Source: Gorsachius magnificus
Lineage: Eukaryota > Chordata > Aves > Pelecaniformes > Ardeidae
Reading direction: 5' to 3'
Length of the DNA: 64,000 bases
Assembly: GCA_034008185.1 (NCBI GenBank)
Contig: CM067086.1
Span: 12,400,507-12,464,506, forward strand
This document shows positions 26,301 to 41,200 of the stretch, in pieces. Position numbers and translations under genes: made by a program. The notes beneath the pieces are model-generated. The model saw only the letters and a program-made list of their open reading frames with translations. It did not search any database and had not been told where the DNA came from. Position 1 is the first letter of the stretch. The number at the start of each line of letters is the position of its first letter.

Positions 26301-29300
26301 TGCAGGGAAGGGGGAGGGGGCGAAGAGAAGCCCGATTCCTTGTGGGGAAAGATAGACTGTACCTCAATATAAATTACAATAGGCACTACTGCCCTAGCTT
26401 ATATTCACTTTGAGTTCTGATAGTTTTAATTTCGGTGTCCCAGTAACACTGATGTAACTAGGTGGAAAGTCTGAACTTGGGTTCATTTCTTCTTGCTTTT
26501 TTCCTCCTAGAGCTTTTGTGGTAACACCTGGCGAGGAGGGAGTAATTCTGAAGGCAGTCCACAGGGTTCAGAGATCACCTGCCTGTCTATTTCTGGATGC
26601 TTTGCTACATTTTGTTAACTGGTCTCCAAAAGCTTCCTGTTTGGGACCTGACTCCTTCAGGCAGGTGCTTTATTGAATTGTGTGATGGGAATAGGTGGAT
26701 TAGATTTAAACTTTTGTTCTCATCCCTGGCATCTCTGCATTGGTCTGGACAAACAATGCCAGCAGTTTCTCCGCTTGCTGCATTCAGCCAAGTGAATATT
26801 CCCAATTCAGTTTTTCAAATGACTGTGCCTGGCATAGTAAGTGTGTTGTGGAGTTTTGGCTCCTTAAAAAGCAGGTTCTTTGGATCCGTTAGTTCACGAT
26901 AAATCCTTCTCAGACCTTTTAAGCTTGCAGCTTATTGCCTGTGTAGACTGCAGTAATGCCCAAGGGGGTGTTACAGTTTACTCTTCTGTGTGACTGCCAT
27001 AGCCAAGCATCCAAATAGAATTTCCAAAGCCATGTGAATTTTTTGTTGGGAATATGTGGGGATGTTTTTGTAATGAATTTTAAATAGTCTTTGGTAACTC
27101 AATTGCTTATCTTGACTCTTCTGCATATTTTACGGTTTGGGGTTTTTTTTATATAGTGCTACTTTTGAAAGACTGAATCCATCAAAATACTACTTGGTTC
27201 AGATAATGTATTTTGCCATTTTCTTACCTGAATGGGCAACTCCAAAAGCCACTTGGATGGCTTTTAAATCTGCTAAGATGTTTTTTCCTAGTCTGTCATG
27301 TGCAAATTATATGTGGTGGAGTCCAGCAAAAAATTAGTAACAGTTTTTAAAACACAAACAAAGCAGAAAGTGGAGCAGGACATGCATTTTCCCCTCTCTT
27401 TGAGAAGACTTGGGTTTGCCAGATAGTGGAATTCTTTTTTGCATGTAATCGGACGAGAGTATATCGCAATAACTGTAATCTGTGTTATTGGCTGAGTGAG
27501 TCCCATCTGTTTGTGGTGTTAGGGATGTGCAGTACCCTTGGCCTCTAAGCTTATGGACACGGGGAGCAGCACAGAAGGATTTAGAGAAACGAGTGCAGTC
27601 TCTGAAGGCAGTTGCTAAAAGCGAGGGAAAAATTCATAATGCAACACGATATTCTCTGCTGACACCCTTTCCAGCTGAAAAAACTTTCTGGTTAAACATC
27701 ACCCTTAACGAACTTTAGAAGATAGTGTGTAGTTTTTGATTTCTGCTTACTCATGAGATCAACTTCTTTTCGTGCAACATCATCTGTCATATCTTCTTGT
27801 TATCTGCCTGCTTATTATGGATTTCTTCATGCTGTGTCAGCTTGTGCTGAGCTGGGGAATAATTTTAAGTAGCAGTCTGAACCAATAAGGAGAAAATTCT
27901 GATTTTTGTAGTGCAGGAAGTACTTGGGCTTGACTTCATGGTAGTAAGTGTACAGTCGGTACGGATTTTATTTATTTATTTAAAATGTTCTTGTCATTGT
28001 CACTTCACCCCAGCTGTGGATCTGGCACAGTATATACTTGTACACTTGAATCTCCATTGCTTTTCTTCTGTTAGAGGTTGTAAAGGAGTGAGCATCCTGA
28101 GAAGAGAACTTGCTTCTGCAGGTCTCCTTTTCCTCCTAGCTGGACTGAAGGAACTGCTGAGGACACGTGATATTTGGGTTTGGATAATTTATGTGAATGA
28201 GTTGTCTTTTGGATCCAAACTCCTAGCCACCTGCCCAGTGTTTGGTTTTTCCTCTTTCACTGAATGCTAAGGATTCCTATGGTTGCCACCTTTGCAACCG
28301 TTTCTGTTGGTTCAGAAAACTGTTTAAGTAGTTGCACAGCTGTAGGGACAGAAGAATATTGAAGTCGAGAGCCATTTTTCGTATTTCAGAGTTTTGCTTC
28401 ATAAGGTGAACGTGGGTTGTAGGTTCCTCCCATTTCTGTCAACGGATTTTTAAAAGTAACAGCTGACACTCCTCTGTACAGTATTTGTGTTCAGAACATT
28501 AATGTGGTTGAATGGGTATCAGAGATGTGCACATGTTTAAGGCTTGGAAACAAGCTCCGTAAATCTGGACTATTGGTGCATATTCAAAACTGAATTCAAT
28601 GGATGTAACCAAATACCTCTTGCTGTAATTACTCTCTTAAACACTGCCCTTGCATCAAGTCAACGTTAGGTGTCCTAGCAAATGCATTAGGAAGAATAAG
28701 GCTTGCATAAGGAACTAAATACATCCCAACAGCGAACCTGTTAAGACAAAAGAAACCATCTTTCTGTTGTTCTGGTGGAGGGTGTATGTGAGAGGGGAGA
28801 AGGATTAGGGTGGTTGACTTTATTTCCTGGAAATGAATAGCATACATTTTTCAGTGCATAAAACGGATATTACTCAGTTTGTGACCTGCTTCCTAGTAGA
28901 AGCGTCGTGAAGCAGGGATTGGCTTAAATCTGTTGCCTGCGTTCCTGACATACGGTATTGTGTGATGCTATCTTGTCGCAGAGGCATGCAATGTGCCACG
29001 ATGTATAAATAACCCTGTGTGTCAAAGGCAATTTGAGACAATGTGCCAAATATTTAATGAAGCACTGGGTCTTGTCCTGGGTACCTGGTATATATTTGGG
29101 AGTAGGTATCTGAGAAGAAACTGCAGCAGAGGGGTGATGAGTAATGTAATATGCCCCAGCACATACTGCAGAGCTGCTCTGTATGGTAGACACAACCAGC
29201 GCTACAGGTCAGCCGCATCTTATTTGTAACTTTGATGCCTAGATAAGTGGACAGGAAAATAGGCTAATGTGCACTCGGCCAACCTGCTTTGTGCATGTTG

Positions 29301-32300
29301 TGGGGAAAAAAAATGCCTTTGGTATTCTCTGTGGAGTAAGTTTGATGAATACTTCACATATCAATTTTCAAGATAAATACAGAATAGCATGCAGAGGGGA
29401 ATGGCTTTTTTCCTTCGGGAGCACCACATCTCCCCTGGAGGTGGACTCAGCAGGATGATGACCTTGGACAGTTCGGCACGCTTTGTGTCCCAACGCAGAG
29501 TTCAGGTATCCTGGGGCCGAGGGCAGCCCTGAGAGGGAGACGGCTCTGGGAGATGGGAAGCAGCGGGTGCTGGCACAGGAGGGAGGAGCTGTGCTGTGGA
29601 GGCCTGGGTGGGGGTGGCAGAGGTGGATGCTGGCCCCTCGCTTGGGGAGAAGGTCTCTCTCTGGGTTTTCTTGGGATCTGGGAATGAAACTCCACGATGG
29701 GAAGTTTTCCTCTGTGTCTTTATGTGGGAAAGGAGATCCACGAGGTCTTAATCTTACACTTGCCTATGCAAAAATGCCAAGGGCAGGGTTATTTTCTTTC
29801 TCTCCACTTTCTTTTTTACTGAGGAAGAGTTGTGATTGTTTCCCGAATGCATGCATGTAGAGGGGTCTGGCAATATTTCAAATGCAGAAGCTTGATGATA
29901 TTTTAATTTTCTTTATGCAGGCATTTAAATATATACCACCAAACCTGTATATAGCTACTTCCTGACTTAATGAATGGATCAGTGTTACTAGTAACTTGTG
30001 TGTAGAAGCACCGTCAAGCTCAGTTACGGAGTCAAAATGTTTGTCTCCCATTCATTTTATGCTTATCATGCGTTAATACAGAACAAAAGGAATTATGCAG
30101 CTATTTCAGAGCAAGGTGAGACATTTTTGTGTGTTGTTCACAATACTTTCCTCTCACAAAGGTAAGTCCAGGGTTGAACCTGACATTCCATAAAATGCAC
30201 AAAATGACTTAACACTGTATTTGACAGTTTCTTGCCTCAGCTTTTTCTAATTGAGCATTTGTATGCATCCTTCATATGGTCAGGTAAAACAGGTAGTTCT
30301 ACAAAGCGATGTCAGTATGAAACTCTTGCCCTTTGAGGTAAAGCTTTATGGGTTCTTTGACAAGTAAAGCATTCAACAAGACCTAACTGACCCAGAACTT
30401 AATAGGATACGTGCTCCTAAAGTGATCTGGCTCCTTTGAAATCTCAAGCTAATTTAACTACAAACACTGGCTTCTGGAAAATAGCTGTATAATTATTTAA
30501 GTGTCACTTTTAGTTCACCGATTTCTAATACAAATAAAGGAATGGCATATATATCGTAGCAGGCCTGCATTTGCATACAGGATTTAATTTAAAAGTAAAT
30601 ATCAATGTGGATATATCACGTTTTTCACTCTAATAGTTCTAGTGAGCAGAGACTGTGAACCACTTTCAGTTTTATTTGCTCTACTGAGGTAGCATACAGA
30701 CAAGCAAAGAATGGCAAGGCTTTCCTTGTCTGCTCGCCTTACTGGCTGTCGTGTAGTCAATCTGCTAACCCGCGTGCAAAGTTTATTGAAGATGCGTGTG
30801 AGAGAGAGAATTATTGGTACTTTTGTAAAAGTAGAAAGCAAACTTCACTACTTTGTCTGGCTTTCCTACAGGTATCAACAGACTTTGTAAGGTTGTGATC
30901 AGTGCTTCTGATGAGTTCATGGAAGCTTTCGTTGCGTTTATTTTTAATGACTGTTTCTCTAATGAGAAAAATGCACCCGTGTCATACTAAGAAGCAGCTC
31001 ATGTTTTGAATCCAAATTTTCTAATTTCCGTATGGGTTTTGCCTGCTATTTCGTTGCCATGTTGCTGGGATATTATGCCAGATGCAGGGCTGAAATTATG
31101 TTTTTTAATTTTGGAGGAGGAAGTGAAGCCAAACAGTGTTTTCTTCCTTGGGCTGATGTATTCCATTATGATTTTAATGATTATTCTGCTTTCTTGAGGG
31201 AAGATACATTAATCAGTTATTTACCATACAGGCCTGTATTCACTTGAATAGGTATCTGTCAAGTATATCTGCAATCACCTTTCTATGTTTAGAAACAGAT
31301 CCTAATTTCTAATATTTCTTGCCTGATACATTTTAATCTTAAATAGAATATTAACCATCTTTATGCTGTGTGAATGGTTGTTTCGTATCTTGTGGTGTGT
31401 TGTGTTTTTCTTGTTAAGGCTTCTTAAACTTCATTTGCAATGTTCTGTCTTTTCCCATAGTTACAGATTGGTGGGAGGGGGGAGATAAGAAGAAATTGCC
31501 TTTATTTTCAAATTGGTGGTTGAGCATTGACTTACCCGAATACATGCTTAGTCATGTGCTGTGATGCTGATGAGTTTCGCTTGGCACACCCCAGCAGGTG
31601 CAGTCCCTCCCCTGTTTTCAGCAGAGCCATCTTCGCTGTGGTGCAATTGTAGATGACTGGGTTTGTTTTACAGCAGTGACACAGTGTAATGCTAACCTTG
31701 CCAATGCTAAGGGGAGGTGGAGACAGCTGAACTTTTTGCTTGTATAGCACGTTTAAAAATTTCACTCAAGATGTTGTGACTTCAAGGTTTTGGTCGGTGT
31801 CACTTACAAAAGCATAGTGAACTTCGGTAAGAAAGCGTCAAAGTAGCAGAGAGACTCGGGCCAAAGGGTCTTTTTCCTTCCAACAAAATTGTATTTTAGT
31901 TGCTCGTTCAGGTTTTTTGCCTTTACCTGTTTTTTCTCTCCTATATTCTAGATTATGTTCCTACCGCTTTTGATTAAAATTCCAGCAGTAAAATTTTAAG
32001 TTGTGAGGTGTGCTGGTGTGCAGCCTCATAGGAATCGGAAAAACAGGATGTAGGCAAGAATGTAGAGAAATCCATTTGGGAACTCCTCTTGTAGTTGTGT
32101 TGGTAACTGTTGCAAATAATCTGGGTTTTCTGTCTGGGAAATGTCAGCATGTTGGATTTATTGTACTTGTTAACACACGAAGGATCTGTGCCTGTAAGGT
32201 TACAGCAGCCTGTCAGAGCCCAGATGGGCTCTTTACTCTGTGAAGGTAGTGCCTGTGAGCGCAGGCGCTTCCTCTGCCTGCTCGCGCGTTTTGTAGATCC

Positions 32301-34571
32301 AGAGAAGTGGAGTCACATTAGCAGTGACTGTGCCGAATGTCTTCGTTGAGATCCTTGCCTCTGCCTGTCGGGCGTATGCCTTAAACAGATTTGCTAACCT
32401 GACCTTTTAACCTGCTGATGATTAATAGACCTTTGCCAGAGGACTATGAGATGTGGTTGCTCTGGTGTGGCCCTGCCAGTAAAGGTCTGCCACGAGGTAA
32501 AAGGAGTGATCAAGTAAGTGCAGCTGCCCCAACTGCAGGAAGATGGGCTGTGAGGGGCCTGCGCAAAGCTGTCAGCTTCTGCTTTTAGAAAGGAAGGGTG
32601 CTTTCTGCCTGATGTTGCACTGACCTATTTAGGATATAGTCTGACCTGAAAATATCAAGGTGGACTGTTCATGTGTTGCCATACACTGCCTGCCAAGGTG
32701 CCTTGGAGAAATATGCTTTGTAAAAGTTGATTCATCATTAGTTGATATGCTGGATATTAGGAATCCAATGAAGTGCCATCTTCTGGACTTTCTTCTAGTA
32801 GACCCAATTTATATAGTCCAAGAGGGGTTTCACATGCACATCCTATGGGCAACAACAGGATGGACAGTAGTGGCCACTTGTGTAACTCAACATCTGCAAC
32901 TTACAACTCTTTACAATTTTTTTTTTAGTCTCCATTTATGTAAGCATATGGCATCTTGTGTTGCAGTGGAAAAAAGAAGCTAATAATTGAAGAATCCTAT
33001 CATGTCAAGTCATTGAAAGCTAGGAATAAACTGTTCTGGGTGTCATTGTATGGCTGTGTTAGAGGATGTCTGGTAAGCAAAGACTTTGTTGCTAAGGCTT
33101 CCGAATTTTCGTCTGTGTGCTTGTCCAGAGGCAGCGCGCTGACCACGTTCACTGGCAGGACCGGTGCTCAGCAATGGGCAGAGGTGGAAGAGCCCCAGCT
33201 GTATGTGGTGGGGTGAGGAGGACTTTGGGTCATGGAGCACAGATAAACCATCATATGAAATATGACAAAAGAGTTTTTCATGAAGGGCTCCACATCATTA
33301 GTGGCAGCAGGAGCCCTGGGATATGCGCTTACTAGCCAAATCACTGTAATACATCCTTGGGTGTGCGTGTGTGTGGTTTTAAGTCGGCAGTTTAAGGTAG
33401 CAGGTAAAATCTGGCTAGAAAGGAGACTGTTTTCCCTAGATGCAGACAACGCTATGTCTGATGGACCTTATTTGAAAGGAATTCCCTGAAGTCGATAGCA
33501 TCAATGAAGAAGTCGAGCTCAGTCTAGCTTTGATAGAAACATGAGGTCTGACAGCCTCTCATCCTGCCTAGCTGCGCCAGGCGCCAGAAACGCCACCAAA
33601 GAGACACTGATCTTCAAAGCCTTTGCTATGATAATCTGTGCTCCACACAGGAGGAGGTTCTGGAGTATTTGAACTTAATGTATTTCATAGTGATCTGCAC
33701 TTGGCAGGAATGAGCACGGGGGTAAAAACTCCCATGTTGTACCTTAAAGAAACAGACTGATTCTGTGACTCTTGCAGTAGTTTCCTGGCTCCCTTTCATA
33801 GAGATTTATGGTCTAGAAATGAGTGATGGAAATCCCTTGACTGGCATACAAACTTTTTTCATGCTGCTGTGCTTTTTTTTTTTTCCTTTGGCTATTGCTT
33901 TGAGAGTTTTAAGTAGTATCTGGCTGTAGTGTGACTTGCATGCAAAAGGAAGCACTGTTCCTTGAGAATTTTGCTTCCAGAGCTGATAAAAATTCCCTTT
34001 AAACTTGTTCCATCCTTCTCTCTTTCCAGATTATTTCATTTGAGGTTTAGTTTGTATGTTGACTCACTGTGTTGTTTTTTGAGGGGTGAGCTCATACTAT
34101 GCAAATTGTATCCATTTGGACCTGGTGTGCCAACTGTCCAAAACTCCTGGTATATGCCTCTTTTTGTTCTTTTTTTCTTCCCTCTGTGCAGTAACAGCAC
34201 AATACCTGAAACTCAATTGTGATCACATGTTTGTGGGTGCAGCATGTACTGAAGAACCTGTTTTTAACTTCAGTTCAAAACTGAAAGGGGAAACGCTGCA
34301 TCGTAGTTCAGCTTTAACTTCAGCAGATACCATTGCTTTTCTTTGCTTTATGCAGTTTGTTTGCTTATTCTCTTTGATAAAGCAAGTAGCAGTTCAAAGC
34401 AACTGTTTGTGGGGAGAAAAAATGAAAATATTCATGTATCTTTAAAAAAAAAAAAAGTACAAGTCCCAGCTGGGAAGAAAAGCCGAGGAGGCAAAAAGCA
34501 TCCAACAGTACCTCTGAAGTTTTTTTCTTTTCTCTCCCGACACCCCAGTGCTTTACAAAGCTGAAAGGAAC

Positions 34572-34643
34572 TGCATGATCTTTAGGGGTGTTTCTGCTAA
34601 TTTGGGTTTTCTTTTCCAACCTAACCGATTCTGTGATTCTGTT
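34572..34643 (+). mobile_element. Degenerate CR1 3' end, plus strand
   Basis: The sequence reads TGCATGATCTTTAGG, then about 25 unrelated bases, then TTTTCCAACCTAACC and a tail of GATTCTGTGATTCTGTTG. This is the order of the CR1 3' UTR end with an insertion and with G substitutions in the tail octamers. It is older than the 38.1-kb copy. Confidence 0.6.
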
Positions 34644-37600
34644 GAGTGGTGTGGCATGGGGGGTCCTTCAGCTGCCCAGCCCTATGCAGCATCTATCACG
34701 GTCCTGTGATGGAGGCAATGGCAGATTTGGTCTCGTCCAAACACAGATCTGCCTTCCTCTGTCTGTGCCCGTCCATCACCAGCCACCCCCGTGCTGATGC
34801 CCAGGCCAAAAGTCAGGCTCAGTATGGCAGTGGCAGAGTGAGACACCAAATGCAGATCGCTACAGCCTGTAATTAAATGGCTAGGAAAGTGCAACGCAAG
34901 CAAAGGCTAGTTCTGGGCTGTTTCCATGGGCTTGTGAACACTTGGAGCCCTGTGTAGTGAGGTCCAAGCATGTCTTACTTTTGAAAGATGCTGCAGCAAA
35001 GCCGATGCTGGTTTGTGTGTATAGCTCTTGGGGCACTGATTGCATTAGTTCTTAATCACAGTAGAAATACATCTGCTGTATTTGGGCATTAGCTAACTCT
35101 CTATTCCTAGTAAACTAAAGCTTGGTAAAGCTTGAGTGTAGATACAGATCTACTTGCACATTTCAGTGAAATAAAAGCAATACTTTTTACCTGTATGCAG
35201 AGGAGAGGGAGAAATCTGTGCAAATGTAAAACTGGGGAGAAATCTAAGCCAATATAAGGTCTCAGGCCAGTAATGAAACTTCCTTTTTTTTTTAAATCAT
35301 ATTCTTAAACTGGAGAACTAAACAATATTTCCTTTGTGAATAGCTTGCACCTAGAAATTTTTCTGTCCATCCTTTTCCTGATGGTCAATTCTCTGTATTC
35401 CTTCTTGGTCTCTGTAAGCTGGGGGATAGTAAAATTGTTTGAACTGCATATGAAGGAACTGTAATAACAAAATGCATCTTCACGTCTTTGGTTGGTTTGT
35501 TTTGGGTAAGCACATTTGATGAACGGAATTTGGGTTTTCTTCTGAAATTGAAATCAAAAGTTGAGTAAAAACTTGGGGTGTTCTGACAGTTCCCATTGCC
35601 CAGCTCTTGCTCTTGGCAGAGCAGATGCAGTGAGGGAGGAGCTCACGCTTCGGGGGCTCAGCCTCGGGGACCACGCAGGGGCTGTGGGCAACCCACAGGC
35701 ACGGGCCAGCAGGCATACGACTGGCTGACAGAGGCTGGGCTGTGTCAAAGCAAAACTGAATTGACCCAAGATGTTTCTGTAAACCACCTTCCTTCCTAAA
35801 TCGTTGTTTTCTCTAACGAAGCTCTAATCAAGACCTTGTGCACCGGGTGCTCTGCAAACCCAGAACCAGTTAATCCTTTCTCTCTCTGAAAATTACAAAC
35901 TGAGAGGTGGGGCACCAAAGCAGCTTTAGCGCTGTCTTCCTGTAGCTGTAGTAAGGGGAAGAAATGTGATGCCTTTAATCTACTCTGGTACTGCAAACGT
36001 CATTCTCTAAATAAGCAACATGTAATCACCACGTGGCGTCATTTCAGGATCCCCAAACAGCTGTAGCTGTTATATGTAACCTCATGTTAATATATGGGAA
36101 TAAAACAGTAACACTGTCTTAAAACTCTCTGGATATGTCTAACATACCTGTAATGTTTTTTTTGTATTTGCACATGCTCAGCTCTTTAACACCACTTTCA
36201 GATATGTATGTGTTGGCCATAGCCTCCTACAGATGCATTCTTTCGTTAAGAAAGTTTGGATCTTCTATACAGTAAAGTGAATGTTAGATCTAGATGACAG
36301 AAAAGTAACTTTGGAAAAAAATTACATTGTTCTTTGCCTTGGCACTTCAGAAATGTCTGTGTTCCTACAGTGTCTGCCCACTTACATGCAGTGAAGTACT
36401 GCTACATGGAAAAATAAATTTTCCCAATGAAAGAATGACTAATGAAGAGCCTGATGATAACATCTTCTATGTATTTAAGCACAGGTCATTCTGTTTGGTA
36501 GGTGATGGGAAGCAAATGGCCAGTGTTGCATAAAGACTTTAATATGTGAAGGTACATCCACCTCTGACCTTCAGTATTGTTGATAGGACTAACATAGAGG
36601 ATTTAAACCTCAGGCTTTTGGAACAAGGCTATATGATGAACAATTACTATTTAGAAGTACTTTTTTGGTGTTTCACTTTTTCTGGTAAACTTTTCTGTCA
36701 TGGAGAAGATGAATCATAGTTTAATTGTGACTGTATCTCAGCTTGCTTTGTGAAAACAGGGGTGCATTTGTCATCTCTCCTATTATTGGATAATGATGCT
36801 TTGCCCACAGAGGTTTCTTTGAAGGGGCTGCTTCCTAACAATTTATTCTCACTGTTGTTTTTTTTTTCTGATGGATTTCCCAAAAATAATGTTTCAAGAT
36901 GTATTTTGTTGTTTGACTGAAAGGATTTTTCTGCAGCAGAAATGGATGATGGTTTTGCAACTCTTGGAATCTTTATTTGGTTTTTTTTATACTTTGTTTT
37001 TCTTCATTTTTTTGGGGAGGGCAGGGCTGAGAGAGGGTAGAAATTGTCCTGCACGTTTTCTTCCAAAAATACTGTTTCTGCTTTCAGAAGCGATGTCTTT
37101 TTCTAGTCTCTTCTGGTAACTATGGGTCTAGTTTACAAGGACAAAAAAAGAAAGCAGATATAAAACAATCCCAGTAGCTTGCTTTCTTTTTTTCTTCTCA
37201 TGTAAATGTTCCCTGGAGCAGAGTTTGGTGTTTAACCTAAATTTTCTGGTTTTCCACCACCCTCTGGCTGACTTGTTTGGGTGTGGCTTCACAGTTCTCC
37301 ACTGTCATTCAGAGGTTGGTATTCAGTGGTGAATTGACATTACTCTAACCAAGGAACCTATCATTCATGACTCAAAACTGCTTTAGGGTTTTTTTGAATC
37401 TTTTTCTTTAACTTATTTGTGGTTCCCATGGATTTTGGTGTGATGGATAACATTAATACCCCAATAAGCCGCAGGAAGTATTGTGTGCTAGCTTGCATTA
37501 AAAAAATGATAACATCGGAATGTGTTGATTCCTAAAAGCATGTGTGTATACATACAAAAATATTGCCCAGAATGTTTTATTTCTTTGATGATTGGCAGTG

Positions 37601-38087
37601 CAATACTGTCTGTGTTTTCAGTGGATTAATCCTGGTTACTGATCTGGAAGTCTGATGTCTACAGATGTGGGCAGCTCTGCCAAATGAATTATCATGGCCT
37701 GGAGCCCTCAGGGTCTTGCAGCCCTCGTGCTGACTGTTTCTTCCTCCCGTTCAGCTCTTGGGTACTTGCCACAGCCCCAGTAATGAGAGGGAAACATACT
37801 GGAGAGAAAAGCTATAACCAGAGATCCACTCTTGGAAAAACAATCTGAAACATGCTCCGGAGAGCTTTTGGCATGTATTTTGTGAAAGCTAATGTTAGTG
37901 CTGTTCTTTTTCTTCCCCTAAGACATATCCTGGGCAGTTTGCTTCAGCCCACCTGTCATTTCGTATTTTTGCTTAAAAAACCCCAAACAAACATTAATTT
38001 GCTTTTTCACAGAAGTCCTGAGGGGAAACAAAAGACAGTCTTATTTTGGTATTCACTGCTCTCTGGTTCCTCACTGCAAGGCACTTT

Positions 38088-38206
38088 CCGGCATCTTAGG
38101 GACATGGTTTAGTGGTGGGATGGCAGTGCTAGGTTAACGGTTGGACTCGATGATCTTAAAGGTCTTTTCCAACCGAGGTGATTCTATGATTCTATGATTC
38201 TATGAT
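38088..38206 (+). mobile_element. CR1 3' end with three tail repeats, plus strand
   Basis: About 119 bases match the CR1 3' UTR: CATCTTAGGGACATGGTTT, the TTGGACTCGATGATCTT and AAAGGTCTTTTCCAACC blocks, then three tandem ATTCTATG units. It is the best-preserved CR1 tail in the window, which suggests a relatively late insertion. It lies in the inferred MICAL2 intron 1. Confidence 0.93.
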
Positions 38207-41200
38207 CTCCAGTTCTCAGTTTGAGTAGCAGCAGTGCTGGTCACCTTTCTCTACTCCCTAGCACCTCTGGGTCAATAGTGACCACAGTAAGGGGACAGGC
38301 TGCATCGGGGCATAGGGTGGCTCCCAGCTGGAGTGAGCAGGAAGGCACTGAGACTGGTGGCCCCCTTTGCCCCATGCTCCTTGCTGGGGGCTGTCAGCTG
38401 CCTAGAAATGTGGTGGCACCTCCTCGGGCACCGCGAGAGGCCTCAGCAGTCTCATGTTGCTGTGTCAGTACATAGCCTACCTCGCTGCCTCGTCCTTCTG
38501 GGTTATCCCTATTCTCAGAGTGTCACGAACCAACGTTATTTCCATGATTGCTGACTAAGAGAGTGTGCTGTTTCCTGGTTCATGCGTGCGTTCTTTTTTC
38601 ATGGTGTATTTACCTACATAATTATGTCCCCATGCATACAAAGGGAAAGCTGTACTAGAGTAACCGCTGCTGCCCAATGTGGCTCAATTTTGTTGGTATA
38701 GCTGCATCTATACCGGGGATTTTGCTGACATAGCTCTGTCAGCTCTCGGGTATGCATTTTTTCATCCTCCTCACAGACACAGTTGTGCCATCTAAGTTTT
38801 CCCCGTGGCCTGGGGGTGAGGAGCAGAGAGGAGGACACAGGACTGTGGGAGTGAGTGGGATGTCGAAGCTCCCACTGGCAGCCAGGCAGGAGTGGTGCTG
38901 GAGCTCCCTCTGCATCCTCCTCTCGTGTCGTCCGCCCCTGCTCGATGCGCTTGGCCTTGCTGCCTCCTTTCTCGATGTGATTTTGGTAACAGTAAGTAGG
39001 GTATTGCTTTCTTAATGTGTCTGGCCAAGTGTCATAACATCCTGTTGAAAGTGGAAAATATTGTGCTGATCAAAAAACAACCAACCTACAGCCTGTTCTG
39101 TGATTAGCTTTTATATCTCAGCTGTTTCTCTGTGTGAGTCTGAAGTTGTAAGTGTCACCATAGGAAAAGAAAGGCAGGATTTTCAAAGAGCTTCAAGTTT
39201 GTCCTTTTAATTGTTTTTACTGACAGTATTTTCATAACATCTTTCTAACTTAAAAAACAAGTGCCTTTTCTTAAGAGGTATGCTTGCTTTTTTGCTGATG
39301 TTATTATCCTTATGGTATACTTTTTTCCTTTGCTCTTATGATCCCAACCTAGGAAAACATCAGCATAAACTTTCTCCTGTTGTTTATATTGTGCTTCTAA
39401 TCTACTACAACAGAGCTGAAAAAATGTTCTTTCTTGTAACCAGTCTAAACAAGAGTCAGGTTTTAGTATCTCGTTTATGTATAACATTAACCCCTAATGA
39501 CTGTGGCTTAATCATCTACAGTCAGCTTTGAAGATGTAGACTATATAGAAACTTAGGACCTTGTAATAGAGCTTTTAGCACCCTTGTTAGAAATAGTAAT
39601 TTTTAAATACTCACTGTAACCTGCACAGAATAATAATTGGGCTAGAGACGTTTTTCCTCAAAACCACGGGACTTAAAATTTTAGAGTTACAATTAGTTGT
39701 GTAGGTACAACACCACTGGTTTTTTAAAAAAAGAAAATGTCTTTATTTTAGAACTCTTCAGAAATGCCTTAGTATTTCTGATCAATGTTTCTGATGAGTA
39801 GTTTAAGTATATGCTGCATACAGCTGCCTGGAAAACCATGCATTGACTTTCATTTGAAGTACTTATGCCTCTGCTTTGCAAAATGAGCATGGGGGGAAGG
39901 GTTAGTGATGCTCACAGGACAGGACTTCCTGTGCAGGCGGCAGAATGGTGTGAGCCCCACGATTGCCAGTTTTCTGTTCTGTGTTATCTGAAATCTGGGT
40001 TGCGAGAGTGGCCGTATGGCAAAGCTAGTGCAGCATGGCTTGGGCCCACCAGCAGCTGCAGCAGGGGCAGGCGTCTGAGCCTCCATCCCTGGGATTACGT
40101 ACGTGGACACCATGGCACGTGTCCCATGCTTTACCTGTGCCAACGCTGTATGTTTGCACGAATGGAGATATGTGCAAGCTGCTGGCTTATGTGGTTGCTC
40201 TCATTTTACTTGTCAGTGTCTTAACATATTCCCACAGTAAAACTGGAAAGCTCACACCAGTAACATCAAGAAACAAACTGGACTATTTTTAAAGCCTTCA
40301 ACTTTAAAATGCGTGGAATGTGACTTAGTCTGTGTGGTAGATAAAATCCCACAGATGAGTCATTTTATTTTATGCTTCCTGTGAACATATCTAAAATATT
40401 CATTGCAAAGTGTTAGTGTACTTGTGCACATGCTTCCAGCTATATTTTATTGTGGGATAATTCCAGATGTAGCAGGTTAAATCGGCACAGCAGCACTTGT
40501 TGGAAGGCTTATATTTGAAATGTCTCATATAACTTTGGCAAAACAAGCTGATAGCATGTACGGTAACCTTGTAAGTTCATAGGCACAGAGTGTCTCGGTA
40601 GGAACTGTTTTGAATTCCATACTTGGCCTGAAAAGTTATTTTGCAGGAGTTCTGTGGAAGTCAGCTTTTTATAAAACTACAGCGAAGTAATCTGGTTGTG
40701 TTTATAAAGACAGTCTGTTTGCGAGGCTTTGTTCAGGGGCAGTTTCTGTTCATTGATGTTTCTGTTAGGATTGTGCATCTTAAGAAACGTGTTTTCTATT
40801 TGTCACCAATAGAAAACAAGTATTTTAGGCAAAGCTACTTTTGTGGTTTTTAACTAGTTTTATAAGCAAAGCAAGGCAGAGCTTCAGTTGTTACCAGAAT
40901 CACATGTAAATTTTTTTTTTTTCCTTTTATGTCAGTTCTAGGAAAACATGCAAAGAAACCAAACCACCGAGAAACTATGTTTCCTCCAGATAGAAACATT
41001 TATATTTAAAATGGTCACCATGAAAACAAAGTGCCTAATGTGAGTAGAAACTAAGTTGAAAAACCTAGAAGGTCCTGTAACACAGCCAGTCTCACTTGCA
41101 AATTTCACTTACTGTAATGGTATTGAGATTTTAGGCAGTTTTGTCAGGGAAGAGACCGCAGAAACACTGTAGTTTTTACTGATGATGAGGAAGGGCCAAA

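Noticed and set aside
29483..29860. 125-codon + frame
   Set aside because: It overlaps minus-strand frames of 82 and 79 codons in a G-rich pocket. Gly/Trp/Arg-biased composition suggests chance.
34150..34191. Strong polypyrimidine acceptor (TCTTCCCTCTGTGCAG)
   Set aside because: No consensus donor at exon distance and no coding signal follow, so it is treated as a decoy site. The same applies to the acceptors at about 8662 and 26512.
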